Counted from the stretch's first letter, positions 16,452 through 24,848 are shown. The stretch is 33,912 nt of DNA from Pseudomonadota bacterium (GCA_023434265.1 JAEYTA010000188.1:1-33912); one strand, 5' to 3'. The notes: generated by a model not told the origin, from the letters alone. Numbers and translations: made by a program.

Positions 16452-17000
16452 ATGTCGATCCGATCCGCCGCCGCCAACGACGACGCGATCGCCGCCGCCA
16501 CCGGCCGGCCGTGGGCCGCTTGGCGGACCCTGCTCGATCAGGCGGGCGCCGCGGACCTGTCCCACACCGACATCGCCCGCCGGCTGCACGAGCAACACGG
16601 CGTGGCCGGCTGGTGGGCCCAGAACCTGACCGTCCGCTTCGAGCAGGAGATCGGCCGCCGCGTGCCGGGGCAGGGCTGCGACGGCGCCTTCCAGGCCAGC
16701 GCCTCGGCTACCCGCGACGGCGACCTCGATGCCGTCTTCGCGGCCTGGATCGCCCATATCGGCGAGCCCGCCGAGCTCGACGGCGTCGTGCTCGAGGAGC
16801 CGCCGGCGACCAGCGCCACCGAGAAATGCCGCTACTGGCGCGCCCGCCTCGACGACGGCGGCCGCGTCGCCGTCCACTTCAGCCGCAAGGGCCCCGACAG
16901 GGTGCTGGTCGGGGTCAGCCACGACAAGCTGGCGTCGGCGGAAGCCGTCGAACGCTGGCGCTCGTTCTGGCGCGCGCGGCTCGGCGACTTCCGCCCCTGA
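16452..17000 (+). CDS. DUF4287 domain protein with SRPBCC-like C-terminal part
   Basis: A 182-residue cytoplasmic protein of unknown function. Residues 15-72 match the DUF4287 pattern: ATGRPWAAWRTLLDQAGA, SHTDIARRLHEQHGV and WWAQNLTVRFEQEIGRR. The rest, including GAFQASASATRDG, KCRYWRARLDDGGRVAVHF and AVERWRSFWRARLGDF, resembles the compact AHSA1/SRPBCC-like half often joined to it, though shorter. The ATG at 16452 follows GGGAG by eight bases; an in-frame ATG at 16416 is possible but has no such site. It is divergent from the kinase-like gene, with no partner genes downstream on its strand. Family call by pattern memory only. Confidence 0.75.
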   Translation: MSIRSAAANDDAIAAATGRPWAAWRTLLDQAGAADLSHTDIARRLHEQHGVAGWWAQNLTVRFEQEIGRRVPGQGCDGAFQASASATRDGDLDAVFAAWIAHIGEPAELDGVVLEEPPATSATEKCRYWRARLDDGGRVAVHFSRKGPDRVLVGVSHDKLASAEAVERWRSFWRARLGDFRP

Positions 17001-17002
17001 CC

Positions 17003-17296
17003 TCAGCGGTTGGTGGTCTCGACCTCGATGCCGTCCTCGCCGGCGCGGACGGTGGTGGTGTCGCCGTCGCGGCGGTCGCGCTCGACCACCACCGGCGGCG
17101 TGGGCACGGGGACCTCGCGTTCGACGACGACCGGCGGGGTCGGAACCGGAACCTCGCGCTCGACCACCGTGGTGGTGGAGGTGTCGGCGGCGTCGGCGCC
17201 GGCGTCGGCCGTGTCGTCGGCGGCGGGCGTGCAGGCGGCGGCGGCGAGGGTGATGCCGGCCAGCGCGGCGACGGCGGTCAGGCTGTGAAGGCGCAT
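17003..17296 (-). CDS. Small predicted lipoprotein with 13-residue repeats
   Basis: A 97-residue exported protein. The leader (residues 1-21) ends in LAAAAC with Cys22 as probable lipidation site; Ala at -3 makes the lipobox weaker than usual. The mature part is Asp/Thr-rich, then carries two exact copies of VVEREVPVPTPPV (44-56 and 57-69) plus VVERD, and ends with a charged tail. The Pro-Val-Pro spacing suggests an extended linker in the periplasm. No family recognised and no function assigned. It is 58 bases downstream of tatC on the same strand, separated by a hairpin. Confidence 0.75.
   Translation of the reverse strand: MRLHSLTAVAALAGITLAAAACTPAADDTADAGADAADTSTTTVVEREVPVPTPPVVVEREVPVPTPPVVVERDRRDGDTTTVRAGEDGIEVETTNR
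17075..17167 (-). repeat. Tandem 39-base in-frame repeat
   Basis: Two full units (17090-17167) and a five-codon remnant (17075-17089) encode the VVEREVPVPTPPV repeats of the lipoprotein. The protein copies are identical while the DNA copies differ at several third positions, so the repeat is not a very recent duplication and the peptide is being kept. Confidence 0.8.
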
Positions 17297-17328
17297 CAGG
17301 GGTCTCCTGCTATGGAACCCCCGCCAAA

Positions 17329-17347
17329 CGGCTCCGCTGCGGAGCCG
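17329..17347 (-). terminator. Hairpin downstream of tatC
   Basis: A perfect 8-base-pair stem (17329-17336 with 17340-17347, CGGCTCCG and CGGAGCCG) with a 3-base loop, eight bases past the tatC stop, followed on the minus strand by TTT. The short U run makes it a moderate terminator candidate for tatABC. Confidence 0.5.
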
Positions 17348-17354
17348 GTTCCGC

Positions 17355-18248
17355 TCAGCTCGCCAGGCCCTCGGCCGCGTCGGCCTGCCTCCGGCGCAGC
17401 TCGATCAGCCGCACGCACCAGATCGACACCTCGTAGAGCAGCACTAGCGGCACAGCGAGCATCAGCTGGCTGATCGGGTCCGGCGGCGTCACCACCGCCG
17501 CCACCACCACCACGGCGACGATGGCGTATCGCCGCCCCTCGGCCATGGTCTTCGAGCCGATGATCCCGGCCAGCCCCAGCAGGGTCATCACCACCGGCAG
17601 CTGGAAGCACAGGCCGAAGGCGAGGATCAGCGCCGTGACCAGGTTCATGTACTCCGACACCTTGGGCAGGAGGGCCGCGGTGACGCCCGCCTGGTCGATG
17701 CCCTGGCTCAGCGAGAACCACATCACGAACGGCAGCATGACGAAGTAGACCAGCGCCGCGCCCAGCAGGAACAGCAGCGGCGCCGCGATGAGGAAAGGCA
17801 GGAAGGCCCCCCGCTCGTTGCGGTACAGGCCCGGCGCGACGAAGCGGTACAGCTGCCAGGCGATGATCGGGAAGGCCACGATCACCGCTCCGAAGCCCGC
17901 CAGCTTCATCTTGGTGAACAGGATCTCCAGCGGGGCCGTGTAGATCAGGTTGACCGTCTGGCCGTCGATCAGCGGCAGGGCCTTCAGGCCCGCCGTGCCG
18001 AGAATCAGGTCCAGCGGCGACACCGCCGCGTGGTGCCCGCCGCCGGCCGCGGCATGGAAGGCCGCCGCCGCCGCGAACGGCTTGACCAGGAAGATGTAGA
18101 TCGGCTCGGAGAAATAGAAGCAGCCGATGAAGCCGAGGATGAAGGCGGCCACGCAGACCAGCAGCCGCCCGCGCAGCTCGATCAGATGCGACATCAGCGG
18201 CGCGCGCGACGCCTCGATCTCGGCCTCGTCCCGGTCGGTGCGGCTCAC
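17355..18248 (-). CDS. tatC: Twin-arginine translocase subunit TatC
   Basis: The six-span core of the Tat receptor, which binds twin-arginine signals with TatB. The 297 residues begin with SHLIELRGRLLV (the cytoplasmic signal-binding region with the family Glu) and include LYRFVAPGLYRNERGAFLPF, QLPVVMTLLGLAG and VTPPDPISQLMLAVPL. The first periplasmic loop (about residues 55-120) is longer than in E. coli and carries a low-complexity Ala/Gly/His stretch (AAAAAFHAAAGGGHHAA). The GTG start at 18248 overlaps the tatB TGA by four bases. Last gene of tatABC. Confidence 0.96.
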   Translation of the reverse strand: MSRTDRDEAEIEASRAPLMSHLIELRGRLLVCVAAFILGFIGCFYFSEPIYIFLVKPFAAAAAFHAAAGGGHHAAVSPLDLILGTAGLKALPLIDGQTVNLIYTAPLEILFTKMKLAGFGAVIVAFPIIAWQLYRFVAPGLYRNERGAFLPFLIAAPLLFLLGAALVYFVMLPFVMWFSLSQGIDQAGVTAALLPKVSEYMNLVTALILAFGLCFQLPVVMTLLGLAGIIGSKTMAEGRRYAIVAVVVVAAVVTPPDPISQLMLAVPLVLLYEVSIWCVRLIELRRRQADAAEGLAS

Positions 18249-18814
18249 GAGGCGGTCCTCTTGCGGCGCGGCGCGCGCGGCTTCGGCGTGGCGGCCGGAA
18301 CCTCAGCGGCGGCGGCCGCCTTGCGCGGTTTGGCCGGCTTGGGCGTCGCCGGCTTGGCCTTGGAGCTCGCCGCCTTGCTCGCCGTCTTGCGGGCCCGCGC
18401 CGGCCTGGCGGCGGGCGTTTCGGCCGCCGTCTCCAGCGGCTCCATCACCGGCGCGCTGTCGGGCCATTCCTCCGGGCCGGTCAGGGCGGGGGCGGGGGCC
18501 GGCGCGTCCAGCGGCCGGTTCAGGTCGTCGCGGATGTCGCGGAAGGTCGCCTCGGCCTCGGGGCCCAGCGGCATCATGTTCGACTGGCCGCGGCGCAGGG
18601 CCTCGACCTCCTTGCGCAGCTCGTCCAGCTCGGACTGGCGCGCCATCTCGTCGAAGCTGGAGCGGAACTCGTCGGCCATGCGGCGCGCCTTGGACACCCA
18701 CTGGCCCAGCTTGCGCAGCATCAGCGGCAGCCGTTCGGGGCCCACGACGACGAGGGCCACGATGGCGATGATCAGATATTCGAAACCCCCGATGCCGGGG
18801 CCGAGGCCGCCCAT
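18245..18814 (-). CDS. tatB: Twin-arginine translocase subunit TatB
   Basis: A 189-residue TatB. One N-terminal membrane helix (residues 10-27, FEYLIIAIVALVVVGPERLP with the typical GPERLP hinge) is followed by an amphipathic helix and a charged coiled region (WVSKARRMADEFRSSFDEM). The last 60 residues are rich in Ala, Lys and Pro and probably unstructured. It forms the substrate receptor with TatC. The Glu in FEYL near the start separates it from TatA. ATG at 18814, 26 bases after tatA; its stop overlaps tatC. Confidence 0.95.
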   Translation of the reverse strand: MGGLGPGIGGFEYLIIAIVALVVVGPERLPLMLRKLGQWVSKARRMADEFRSSFDEMARQSELDELRKEVEALRRGQSNMMPLGPEAEATFRDIRDDLNRPLDAPAPAPALTGPEEWPDSAPVMEPLETAAETPAARPARARKTASKAASSKAKPATPKPAKPRKAAAAAEVPAATPKPRAPRRKRTAS

Positions 18815-18840
18815 TCAGGGTCTCCGGCGCAAACGCGCGA

Positions 18841-19059
18841 TCAGGACTTCAGATCTTCCTTTTCCGCGTCGGTGCGGGGCAGGGCGCCGGCGCGCTCGTC
18901 GGCGGGCTTGTTCTCGTCGGTGTCCTTCAGGCCGTCGCGGAAGGCGCGCACGCCCTTGGCGGCGTCGCCCATGATCGCGGACAGCTTGCCGCGGCCGCCG
19001 AACAGCAGCAGCACGACGATCGCGACGATGACCCAGTGCCAGATGCTGAAAGAACCCAC
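18841..19059 (-). CDS. tatA: Twin-arginine translocase subunit TatA
   Basis: A 72-residue TatA, the pore-forming subunit. The GTG start at 19059 is preceded by GAGGAG eight bases upstream and yields the canonical start GSFSIWHWVIVAIVVLLLFG, then the Phe-Gly hinge and GKLSAIMGDAAKGVRAFRDG amphipathic helix; the tail is acidic. A longer reading from an upstream ATG at 19167 would overlap rnhA and lacks family support. First gene of the tatABC operon; divergent from rnhA with a 106-base spacer. Possible cargo in this window includes the peptidase at 1 and the YceI protein at 3721. Confidence 0.95.
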   Translation of the reverse strand: MGSFSIWHWVIVAIVVLLLFGGRGKLSAIMGDAAKGVRAFRDGLKDTDENKPADERAGALPRTDAEKEDLKS

Positions 19060-19165
19060 GGCGACGTCTCCTCGTTCGGGCCGATGCGCGACCCGCAAAT
19101 CAGCTTGCCGCCGCATATAGGCGGATCGGTGGCGCGACGCCAAGCGAACCTGTAGGCACGCGCCC

Positions 19166-19606
19166 ATGAGTCACGTGATCATCCACACCGACGGCGCCTG
19201 TCGCGGCAATCCCGGGCCCGGCGGCTGGGGCGCGGTCCTGCAGACCGGCGGCGGTCACGAGAAGGAGCTGTGGGGCGGCGAGGCGCTGACCACCAACAAC
19301 CGCATGGAGCTGATGGCCGCCATCCAGGCGCTGGAGGCGCTCAACCGCCCCTGCCGGGTCGACCTGCACACCGACAGCAAATACGTCATGCAGGGCATCA
19401 CCGAATGGATCCGCGGCTGGAAGGCGCGCGGCTGGAAGACGGCCGATAAGAAGCCTGTCAAGAACGACGACCTGTGGAAGCGCCTCGACGCCGCCCGTCT
19501 GCGCCACGAGGTCAAGTGGCACTGGGTCAAGGGCCACGCCGGCCACGAGCTCAACGAACGCGCCGACCGGCTGGCCAACCGCGGCATCGACGAGATGAAG
19601 GGTTAG
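19166..19606 (+). CDS. rnhA: Ribonuclease HI
   Basis: Cuts the RNA strand of RNA-DNA hybrids (R-loops, primers) using two Mg2+ ions. 146 residues with all catalytic residues visible: Asp9 in HTDGAC, Glu48 in NNRMELMA, Asp70 in HTDSKYV, His124 in KGHAG and Asp134 in ERADRLA, nearly the E. coli numbering. The basic handle region (WKARGWKTADKKPVK) is present. ATG at 19166. Its stop TAG interlocks with the TAA of the convergent nfeD-like gene (bases 19603-19606). Confidence 0.97.
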   Translation: MSHVIIHTDGACRGNPGPGGWGAVLQTGGGHEKELWGGEALTTNNRMELMAAIQALEALNRPCRVDLHTDSKYVMQGITEWIRGWKARGWKTADKKPVKNDDLWKRLDAARLRHEVKWHWVKGHAGHELNERADRLANRGIDEMKG

Positions 19607-20064
19607 GCCCCCCGCACCCGCAGCCGCGCGCCGTCCACGGCCTCGACGACCACGCTCTCGCCCACCGGCGGGGCGCCGCCGTCGATCTCGGCGGCCCATT
19701 CGGCGCCCGAGACGAACACCCGACCGCGGCCGTCGACAAAGGTCTCCACCACCCGCGCGCGCTGCCCGACCAGCCTGCCGTCGCGGGCGTTGATGTCGGG
19801 CGTGTCGGCCGGATTGACGCGCTGGATCAGCCGCCGGGACATCAGGGTGGCGATCACCGTCAGCACGGCGAACAGCGCCGCCTCGCCCCAGAAGCCGCCC
19901 AGCGGCAGGTGCAGGGCGGTGACCACGGCCACGATGCCGGCGGCGACCGCCGGCCACAGCAGCCATTCGGTCGAGAAGGCGGCCTCGACGGCCAGCAGGG
20001 TCACGCCCACGGCCAGCCAGATCCAGAACGGCTGGGCGGCGTGGAAGGCGATCAGGGCGTCCAT
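19603..20064 (-). CDS. NfeD-family membrane protein, short form
   Basis: A 153-residue inner-membrane protein with three hydrophobic segments (about residues 12-28, 32-52 and 57-75) and a C-terminal soluble domain (85-153) with the NfeD beta-barrel pattern (DGRLVGQRARVVETF, GRVFVSGAEWAAE, GESVVVEAVDG). The serine protease domain of long NfeD proteins is absent. It starts three bases after the stop of the QmcA/stomatin gene; such pairs are conserved and thought to organise membrane microdomains. Function beyond that is not established. Confidence 0.9.
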   Translation of the reverse strand: MDALIAFHAAQPFWIWLAVGVTLLAVEAAFSTEWLLWPAVAAGIVAVVTALHLPLGGFWGEAALFAVLTVIATLMSRRLIQRVNPADTPDINARDGRLVGQRARVVETFVDGRGRVFVSGAEWAAEIDGGAPPVGESVVVEAVDGARLRVRGA

Positions 20065-20067
20065 GGC

Positions 20068-21078
20068 CTACTCCGTTCCGGGAACCGAACCGCGGGCGCG
20101 CGGCGGGCGAGGCGGGGAGGGCGGCGCGGTGCGAGCCGCGGCCCGGGTGTCGGTGCGGGTCTGCTGCTGCTCCTTGGCCAGGCCGACCAGTTCGCCGACC
20201 CCGGCGATGGTGCCGACCAGGGCCGACATCTCCGACGGCACGATGACGGTCTTCTGCTGCGGGCTGCGGGCCAGTTCGGCGAAGGCCTCGACGTATTTCT
20301 GGGCCACGAAGTAGTTGATGGCGTTGACGTCGCCGCGGGCGATGGCCTCCGACACCATGGCCGTGGCGCGGGCCTCGGCCTCGGCCTCGCGCTCGCGCGC
20401 CTCGGCGTCGCGGAAGGCGGCTTCCCTGCGGCCCTCGGCCTCGAGGATGGCGGCCTGCTTGGCCCCCTCGGCGCGGGCGATGGCGGCCTGCTTCTCGCCG
20501 TCCGCCTCGGTGATGACCGCGCGGCGCTCGCGCTCCGCCTTCATCTGCCGCGCCATGGCGTTGGTGATGTCGGAGGGCGGGGTCAGGTCCTTGATCTCGA
20601 TGCGGTTGGCCTTGACCCCCCACGGTTCGGTGGCCGCGTCGATGACGTGCAGCAGCCGCGTGTTGATGGCGTCGCGCTGGCTCAGCACCTCGTCCAGCTC
20701 CATCGAGCCGACCACGGTCCTGAGGTTGGTCATGCACAGCTGCGCGATGGCGTAGGGCAGGTTGTCGACGCGATAGGCCGCGCGGGCCGCGTCCATCACC
20801 TGGATGAAGACGATGCCGTCGACCTTCACCATGGCGTTGTCCTTGGTGATGACCTCCTGGGTCGGCACGTCCAGCACCTGCTCCATCATGTTCATCCGCC
20901 GGCCGATGCGCTCCACGAAGGGGGTCAGCAGGCTGATGCCGGGGCTCAGGGTGCGGGTGTATTTGCCGAAGCGTTCCACCGTGTATTCACGGCCTTGCGG
21001 CACGATCTTCACGACGCTGAACAACAGCACAAAGGCCAGAACGACCAGCGCCACCACGAAAAGAACGGACAGATCCAT
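20068..21078 (-). CDS. qmcA: SPFH-domain stomatin-like protein QmcA
   Basis: A 336-residue SPFH protein. An N-terminal membrane helix (residues 4-24), then the SPFH/band-7 domain (VPQGREYTVERFGKYTRTL, PFVERIGRRMNMMEQ, ITKDNAMVKVDGIVF) and a long Ala/Glu/Arg coiled coil (about 185-255), with a Pro/Arg/Thr-rich tail. It oligomerises into cage-like rings on the inner membrane with NfeD. ATG at 21078 is chosen because GGAGG lies nine bases upstream; a TTG at 21093 contains that site in its own codons and is unlikely. The NfeD gene follows after three bases. Confidence 0.92.
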   Translation of the reverse strand: MDLSVLFVVALVVLAFVLLFSVVKIVPQGREYTVERFGKYTRTLSPGISLLTPFVERIGRRMNMMEQVLDVPTQEVITKDNAMVKVDGIVFIQVMDAARAAYRVDNLPYAIAQLCMTNLRTVVGSMELDEVLSQRDAINTRLLHVIDAATEPWGVKANRIEIKDLTPPSDITNAMARQMKAERERRAVITEADGEKQAAIARAEGAKQAAILEAEGRREAAFRDAEAREREAEAEARATAMVSEAIARGDVNAINYFVAQKYVEAFAELARSPQQKTVIVPSEMSALVGTIAGVGELVGLAKEQQQTRTDTRAAARTAPPSPPRPPRARGSVPGTE

Positions 21079-21178
21079 CAATACGCCTCCCAAATCCCGC
21101 TCAGGTTATCAGGTCCCGCACAGGTCGCGCCACGGAAACCGGACCGTCGAAAAATGACATCCGCGTAATCTTCGCCGT

Positions 21179-21589
21179 TCAGCGCGCCGCCGCGGCCTCG
21201 GCGATGATCCGCCGCGTCTCGCCCCAGCCGACCAGGGCTTCGACCTCCGCCAGCGGCACGAATCGCGCTTCGACCGCGTCGTCGCCTGCCACCGGCTCGC
21301 CGGCCACCCATTCGGCCGCATAGTCGATCAGCACATAGTGCCGCCCCGCCTCGGGAAAGAGGCCGTCCACGACGTCGACCAGGCGGGTGATCCGGGCCTC
21401 GACCCCCGTCTCTTCGCGCACCTCCCGCAGCGCCGCCTCGATCGCCCGTTCGCCCGGCTCGATGCGCCCGCCGGGCAGGCTCCATTCGCCCAGACGCGGC
21501 GGCTTGCCCCGGCGGATGAGCAGGACGGCGTCGCCGCGCAGGCAGACGACGCCGACGCAGGGGACCGGGGCGGGCAGGGGGCTCGACAT
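21179..21589 (-). CDS. Nudix hydrolase
   Basis: A 136-residue Nudix protein. The full Nudix box is present at residues 40-62: GGRIEPGER, then ALREVREETGVE with the two metal-binding Glu. The preceding VLLIRRGKPPRLGEWSLPGG is typical of the small ADP-ribose pyrophosphatase or MutT-like group; the C-terminal ARFVPLAEVEAL also fits. The substrate (ADP-ribose, NADH or an oxidised nucleotide) is not readable. ATG at 21589 is used because it gives the normal short N terminus; no good ribosome binding site is seen. Starts at 21625 or 21664 are possible, the latter overlapping the divergent oxidase gene. Confidence 0.88.
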   Translation of the reverse strand: MSSPLPAPVPCVGVVCLRGDAVLLIRRGKPPRLGEWSLPGGRIEPGERAIEAALREVREETGVEARITRLVDVVDGLFPEAGRHYVLIDYAAEWVAGEPVAGDDAVEARFVPLAEVEALVGWGETRRIIAEAAAAR

Positions 21590-21645
21590 CCGGCGAGGGT
21601 GGCCCGCCTCTTCCCCCGCGTCCATGACTCTGGAACAACCGCCCG

Positions 21646-23052
21646 ATGACCGCGCCCTCGCCACAGGCCCTCCAAGCCGTCAAGTCCGCCCTCGGCGATG
21701 GCGGCTGGACGGAGGACTCCGCCGACATCGCGCCCTCCCTGACCGAGTGGCGCGGCCGGTGGTCGGGCGCAACACCGCTGATGCTCATGCCGCGCTCGAC
21801 CGACGAGGTGGCCCGCGCCGTCCGCGTCTGCGCCGAACACCGTATCCCGATCGTCACCCAGGGCGGCGGCACCGGTCTGGTCGGGGGCCAGATCCCCTTT
21901 GGCGAGGTGCTGCTATCCACCCGGCGCCTCCGCGCCATCCGCGCCGTCAGCCCGCTCGACGACTCCCTGACGGTCGAGGCCGGCGTGACCCTCGCCGAGG
22001 CCCAGCAGGCCGCCGCCGCCGTCGACCGCCGTTTCCCGCTCGGTCTCGCGTCGGAGGGCACGGCCACTATCGGCGGCGTCGTCTCCACCAATGCCGGCGG
22101 CACCCAAGTCGTCCGCTACGGCATGACCCGCGACCTCGTCCTCGGCCTCGAGGCGGTGTTGCCGAACGGCGAGGTCTTCCATGGCCTCAAGACCCTGCGC
22201 AAGGACAACACCGGCTACGACCTGAAACAGCTGCTCATCGGCGCCGAGGGCACCCTCGGCGTGGTCACCGCCGCCACCCTGAAGCTGTTCCCGGTGATGC
22301 GCAGCCGCGCCACGGCCTTCGTCGCCCTGCCCGAGCCGGCCGCCGCCATCGCCCTGTTGGCCCGCGCCAAGGCCGATACCGGCGGCGGCGTCGAGGCCTT
22401 CGAACTGATCAAGCGCATCGGCCTCGACCTGGTCCTGAAGCACATCCCCGATACCCGCGACCCGCTCGGCGCCGTCCACCCGTGGTACGCCCTCGTCGAG
22501 CTGGCCTCCGGCGAGGCCGGCGCCGCCGGGCGCGCCCTCGAACGTCTCCTCGCCGACGCCTTCGAGGCCGGCCTGATCCTCGACGCCGTCGTGGCCGGGA
22601 GCGACGCCCAGCGCGCCGCCCTGTGGAAGCTGCGCGAGGAACAGTCCGCCGGCCAGAAGCCCGAGGGCCCGGGCTGGAAGTACGACGTCTCGGTCCCCGT
22701 CTCGCGCATCGCCGACTTCCTCGCGGAGGCCACGGCCGCCGTCGAACGCTTCCACCCCGGCGTCCGCGTCAGCGCCTTCGGCCACGTCGGCGACGGCAAC
22801 CTGCACTACGACGTCATGCGCCCGGCCGGCGCCGACCCTGCCGCCTTCATGGCCCGCCACCCCGAGGGGTCGCGCCTCGTCCACGACATCGTCGCGGCCT
22901 ACGACGGCTCCATCTCGGCCGAACACGGCCTCGGCCGCCTCAAGACCGACGAGGCCCGCCGCTACAAGTCGTCGGCCGAGGTCGCGGCGATGCAGGCCGT
23001 CCGCGCCGCGCTCGATCCGCACCGGATCATGAATCCGGCCGTGCTCTTCTGA
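21646..23052 (+). CDS. FAD-linked D-2-hydroxyacid dehydrogenase (D-2-hydroxyglutarate/D-lactate type)
   Basis: A 468-residue flavoprotein of the GlcD/D2HGDH group. The PCMH-type FAD domain covers about 40-215 (IPIVTQGGGTGLVGGQ, SEGTATIGGVVSTNAGG, LIGAEGTLGVVTAA), followed by the C-terminal substrate domain with GHVGDGNLHYD and AEHGLGRLKTDE, where the His residues bind metal or substrate. It oxidises a D-2-hydroxyacid and hands electrons to ETF or quinone. Length and text favour D-2-hydroxyglutarate dehydrogenase over glycolate oxidase, and no glcE/glcF partners follow. ATG at 21646, divergent from the Nudix gene. Confidence 0.87.
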   Translation: MTAPSPQALQAVKSALGDGGWTEDSADIAPSLTEWRGRWSGATPLMLMPRSTDEVARAVRVCAEHRIPIVTQGGGTGLVGGQIPFGEVLLSTRRLRAIRAVSPLDDSLTVEAGVTLAEAQQAAAAVDRRFPLGLASEGTATIGGVVSTNAGGTQVVRYGMTRDLVLGLEAVLPNGEVFHGLKTLRKDNTGYDLKQLLIGAEGTLGVVTAATLKLFPVMRSRATAFVALPEPAAAIALLARAKADTGGGVEAFELIKRIGLDLVLKHIPDTRDPLGAVHPWYALVELASGEAGAAGRALERLLADAFEAGLILDAVVAGSDAQRAALWKLREEQSAGQKPEGPGWKYDVSVPVSRIADFLAEATAAVERFHPGVRVSAFGHVGDGNLHYDVMRPAGADPAAFMARHPEGSRLVHDIVAAYDGSISAEHGLGRLKTDEARRYKSSAEVAAMQAVRAALDPHRIMNPAVLF

Positions 23053-23056
23053 CGCC

Positions 23057-23758
23057 TCAGCGCAGCAGGTCCATCAGCGCCAGCCACGGCGGCGACGGCG
23101 CCACCACGAACAGCAGCAGCGGCTTGCCCAGGGCCACCAGCGCCCCGCCCCACAGATAGGCCGGGTGCGGCCGCCGGTGGGCGATCCAGTCGAAGGCGAT
23201 CACCGCCGCCACGATGCCGGCCGTCAGCAGCAGGAACATCGGCGCGCCGCCGCCGGTCGGGATCAGCAGCCGGGCGATCGCCGGGGTCAGCAGGCTGAGC
23301 GTGGCCATGATCATCAGCCGCTTGTGCCACTCGGACCGTCGCCGCAGCGCCGCCGCCCAGCCGACCAGGCCGGCGAAGATGGCGATGTCGCCGAACGGCA
23401 GCATGGCGAAGATGCGCGGATCGAGGCCCGGCACGGGCGAGCCCGCGCGCAGCGAGTCGAGCGCCGCGGCCACCCCGAGCGCCACCATGACCGCCGCCAG
23501 CCCCAGACCTGCCCAGCCCAGCGTCCGGTGCCACTTCACCTTGCGCGCCGGCACCAGCGCCGTCTGGGCGAGGAAGACCAGCAGCCAGAGGCTGAAGACG
23601 AACCCGTGCACGACCAGCAGCGGCTTCAGCGGCTCGGCCGCCGCCGGCCGAAGGTAGAAGCTGGGCGCGAAGCCGGCGAACACGATCGCGGCCGTGACCA
23701 CCGCCACCAGCAGGTAGAACAGGCGCGGCCGTGGGCCGGCGGGCTGGATGGCGGTCAT
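23057..23758 (-). CDS. Uncharacterised seven-span membrane protein
   Basis: A 233-residue inner-membrane protein with about seven hydrophobic segments. Recurring features of a widespread unnamed family are visible: FAGFAPSFYL after the first helix, HGFVFSLWLLVFLAQ, KWHRTLGWAG, PFGDIAIFAGLVG, KRLMIMATLSLLTPAIARL and HPAYLWGGALVALG. Conserved His in two helices might bind a heme or metal, but this is only suggested by pattern. ATG at 23758. Four bases separate its stop from that of the convergent dehydrogenase gene. No functional assignment. Confidence 0.8.
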   Translation of the reverse strand: MTAIQPAGPRPRLFYLLVAVVTAAIVFAGFAPSFYLRPAAAEPLKPLLVVHGFVFSLWLLVFLAQTALVPARKVKWHRTLGWAGLGLAAVMVALGVAAALDSLRAGSPVPGLDPRIFAMLPFGDIAIFAGLVGWAAALRRRSEWHKRLMIMATLSLLTPAIARLLIPTGGGAPMFLLLTAGIVAAVIAFDWIAHRRPHPAYLWGGALVALGKPLLLFVVAPSPPWLALMDLLR

Positions 23759-23887
23759 CGACGTTTCTCCCCCTGCGCGCGACCGATGCTGCCACGGAAC
23801 CCCGTTCGGCGGAAGCGGTCCGGCTTGCCCCTGCGGCACGCCCGGCCTATCGCTGCGCGCCACGATTCACGGCTTCGGAGCCCCGCC

Positions 23888-24832
23888 ATGACCCTTGCGC
23901 TTCTCTTCCCCGGCCAGGGCAGCCAGTCGGTCGGCATGGGGGCGGCGCTGGCCGACGCCTTCGCCAGCGCGCGCGAGGTCTTCGCCGAGGTCGACGAGGC
24001 GCTGGGCCAGAAGCTGTCGCAGTTGATGCGCGAGGGGCCCGAGGAGCAGCTGACCCTGACCGAGAACGCCCAGCCGGCGCTGATGGCCGTCTCGGTCGCC
24101 GCCGCCCGGGCGCTGAAGGCCGAATTCGGCGTCGGCGTGGAGCGCGCCGCCTTCGTCGCCGGCCACTCCCTCGGCGAATACTCCGCCCTGTGCGCCGCCG
24201 GCGCCCTGTCGCTCAGCGACACCGCCCGCCTGCTCAGGCTGCGCGGCCAGGCCATGCAGCGCGCCGTCCCGGTCGGCAAGGGGGCCATGGCCTCGCTGAT
24301 CGGGCCGAAGACCGACCTCGCCCTCGCCGAAGCGGCCGCCGCCGCCGGCTCCGAGGTCGGCGTCTGCGTCGTCGCCAACGACAACAACGCCGGCAACGTC
24401 GTCATCTCCGGCGACAAGGCCGCCGTCGACCGCGCCATCGAGAAGGCCAAGGAGCTCGGCGCCCGCGCCATCCCGCTCAACGTCTCGGCCCCCTTCCACT
24501 GCCCGCTGATGCAGCCCGCCGCCGACGAGATGGCCGCGGCGCTCGCCTCGGCCGCCATCTCCGCCCCGATCGTGCCGGTCGTCGCCAACGTCACCGCCTG
24601 CCCCGAGCAGGACCCCGAGACGATCCGGCGCCTGCTCGTCGAGCAGGTCACCGGCCGCGTCCGCTGGCGCGAGTCCATGGAGTGGATGGCCGGGGAGGGC
24701 GGCGTGACCCGCTTCGCCGAGATCGGCTCCGGCAAGGTCCTCACCGGCATGGCCAAACGCATCGCCCCCGACGCCGAGAGCCTGTCGCTCAACACGCCCG
24801 AAGAGCTGGAAGCCTTCGCCAAGTCGCTCTGA
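23888..24832 (+). CDS. fabD: Malonyl-CoA:acyl carrier protein transacylase
   Basis: Moves malonyl groups from CoA to ACP, the entry step of fatty acid elongation. 314 residues. The N-terminal FPGQGSQSVGMG is universal, Ser94 in GHSLGEYSAL is the acyl-carrying nucleophile, and the catalytic His lies in SAPFHCPLM. The C-terminal EIGSGKVLTGM is also conserved. ATG at 23888. fabG follows after 16 bases, the standard fabD-fabG order; the usual acpP next to fabG is missing here, as fabG is followed by a convergent aminotransferase gene. Confidence 0.96.
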   Translation: MTLALLFPGQGSQSVGMGAALADAFASAREVFAEVDEALGQKLSQLMREGPEEQLTLTENAQPALMAVSVAAARALKAEFGVGVERAAFVAGHSLGEYSALCAAGALSLSDTARLLRLRGQAMQRAVPVGKGAMASLIGPKTDLALAEAAAAAGSEVGVCVVANDNNAGNVVISGDKAAVDRAIEKAKELGARAIPLNVSAPFHCPLMQPAADEMAAALASAAISAPIVPVVANVTACPEQDPETIRRLLVEQVTGRVRWRESMEWMAGEGGVTRFAEIGSGKVLTGMAKRIAPDAESLSLNTPEELEAFAKSL

Positions 24833-24848
24833 TCACGAGGAAGAAGAG

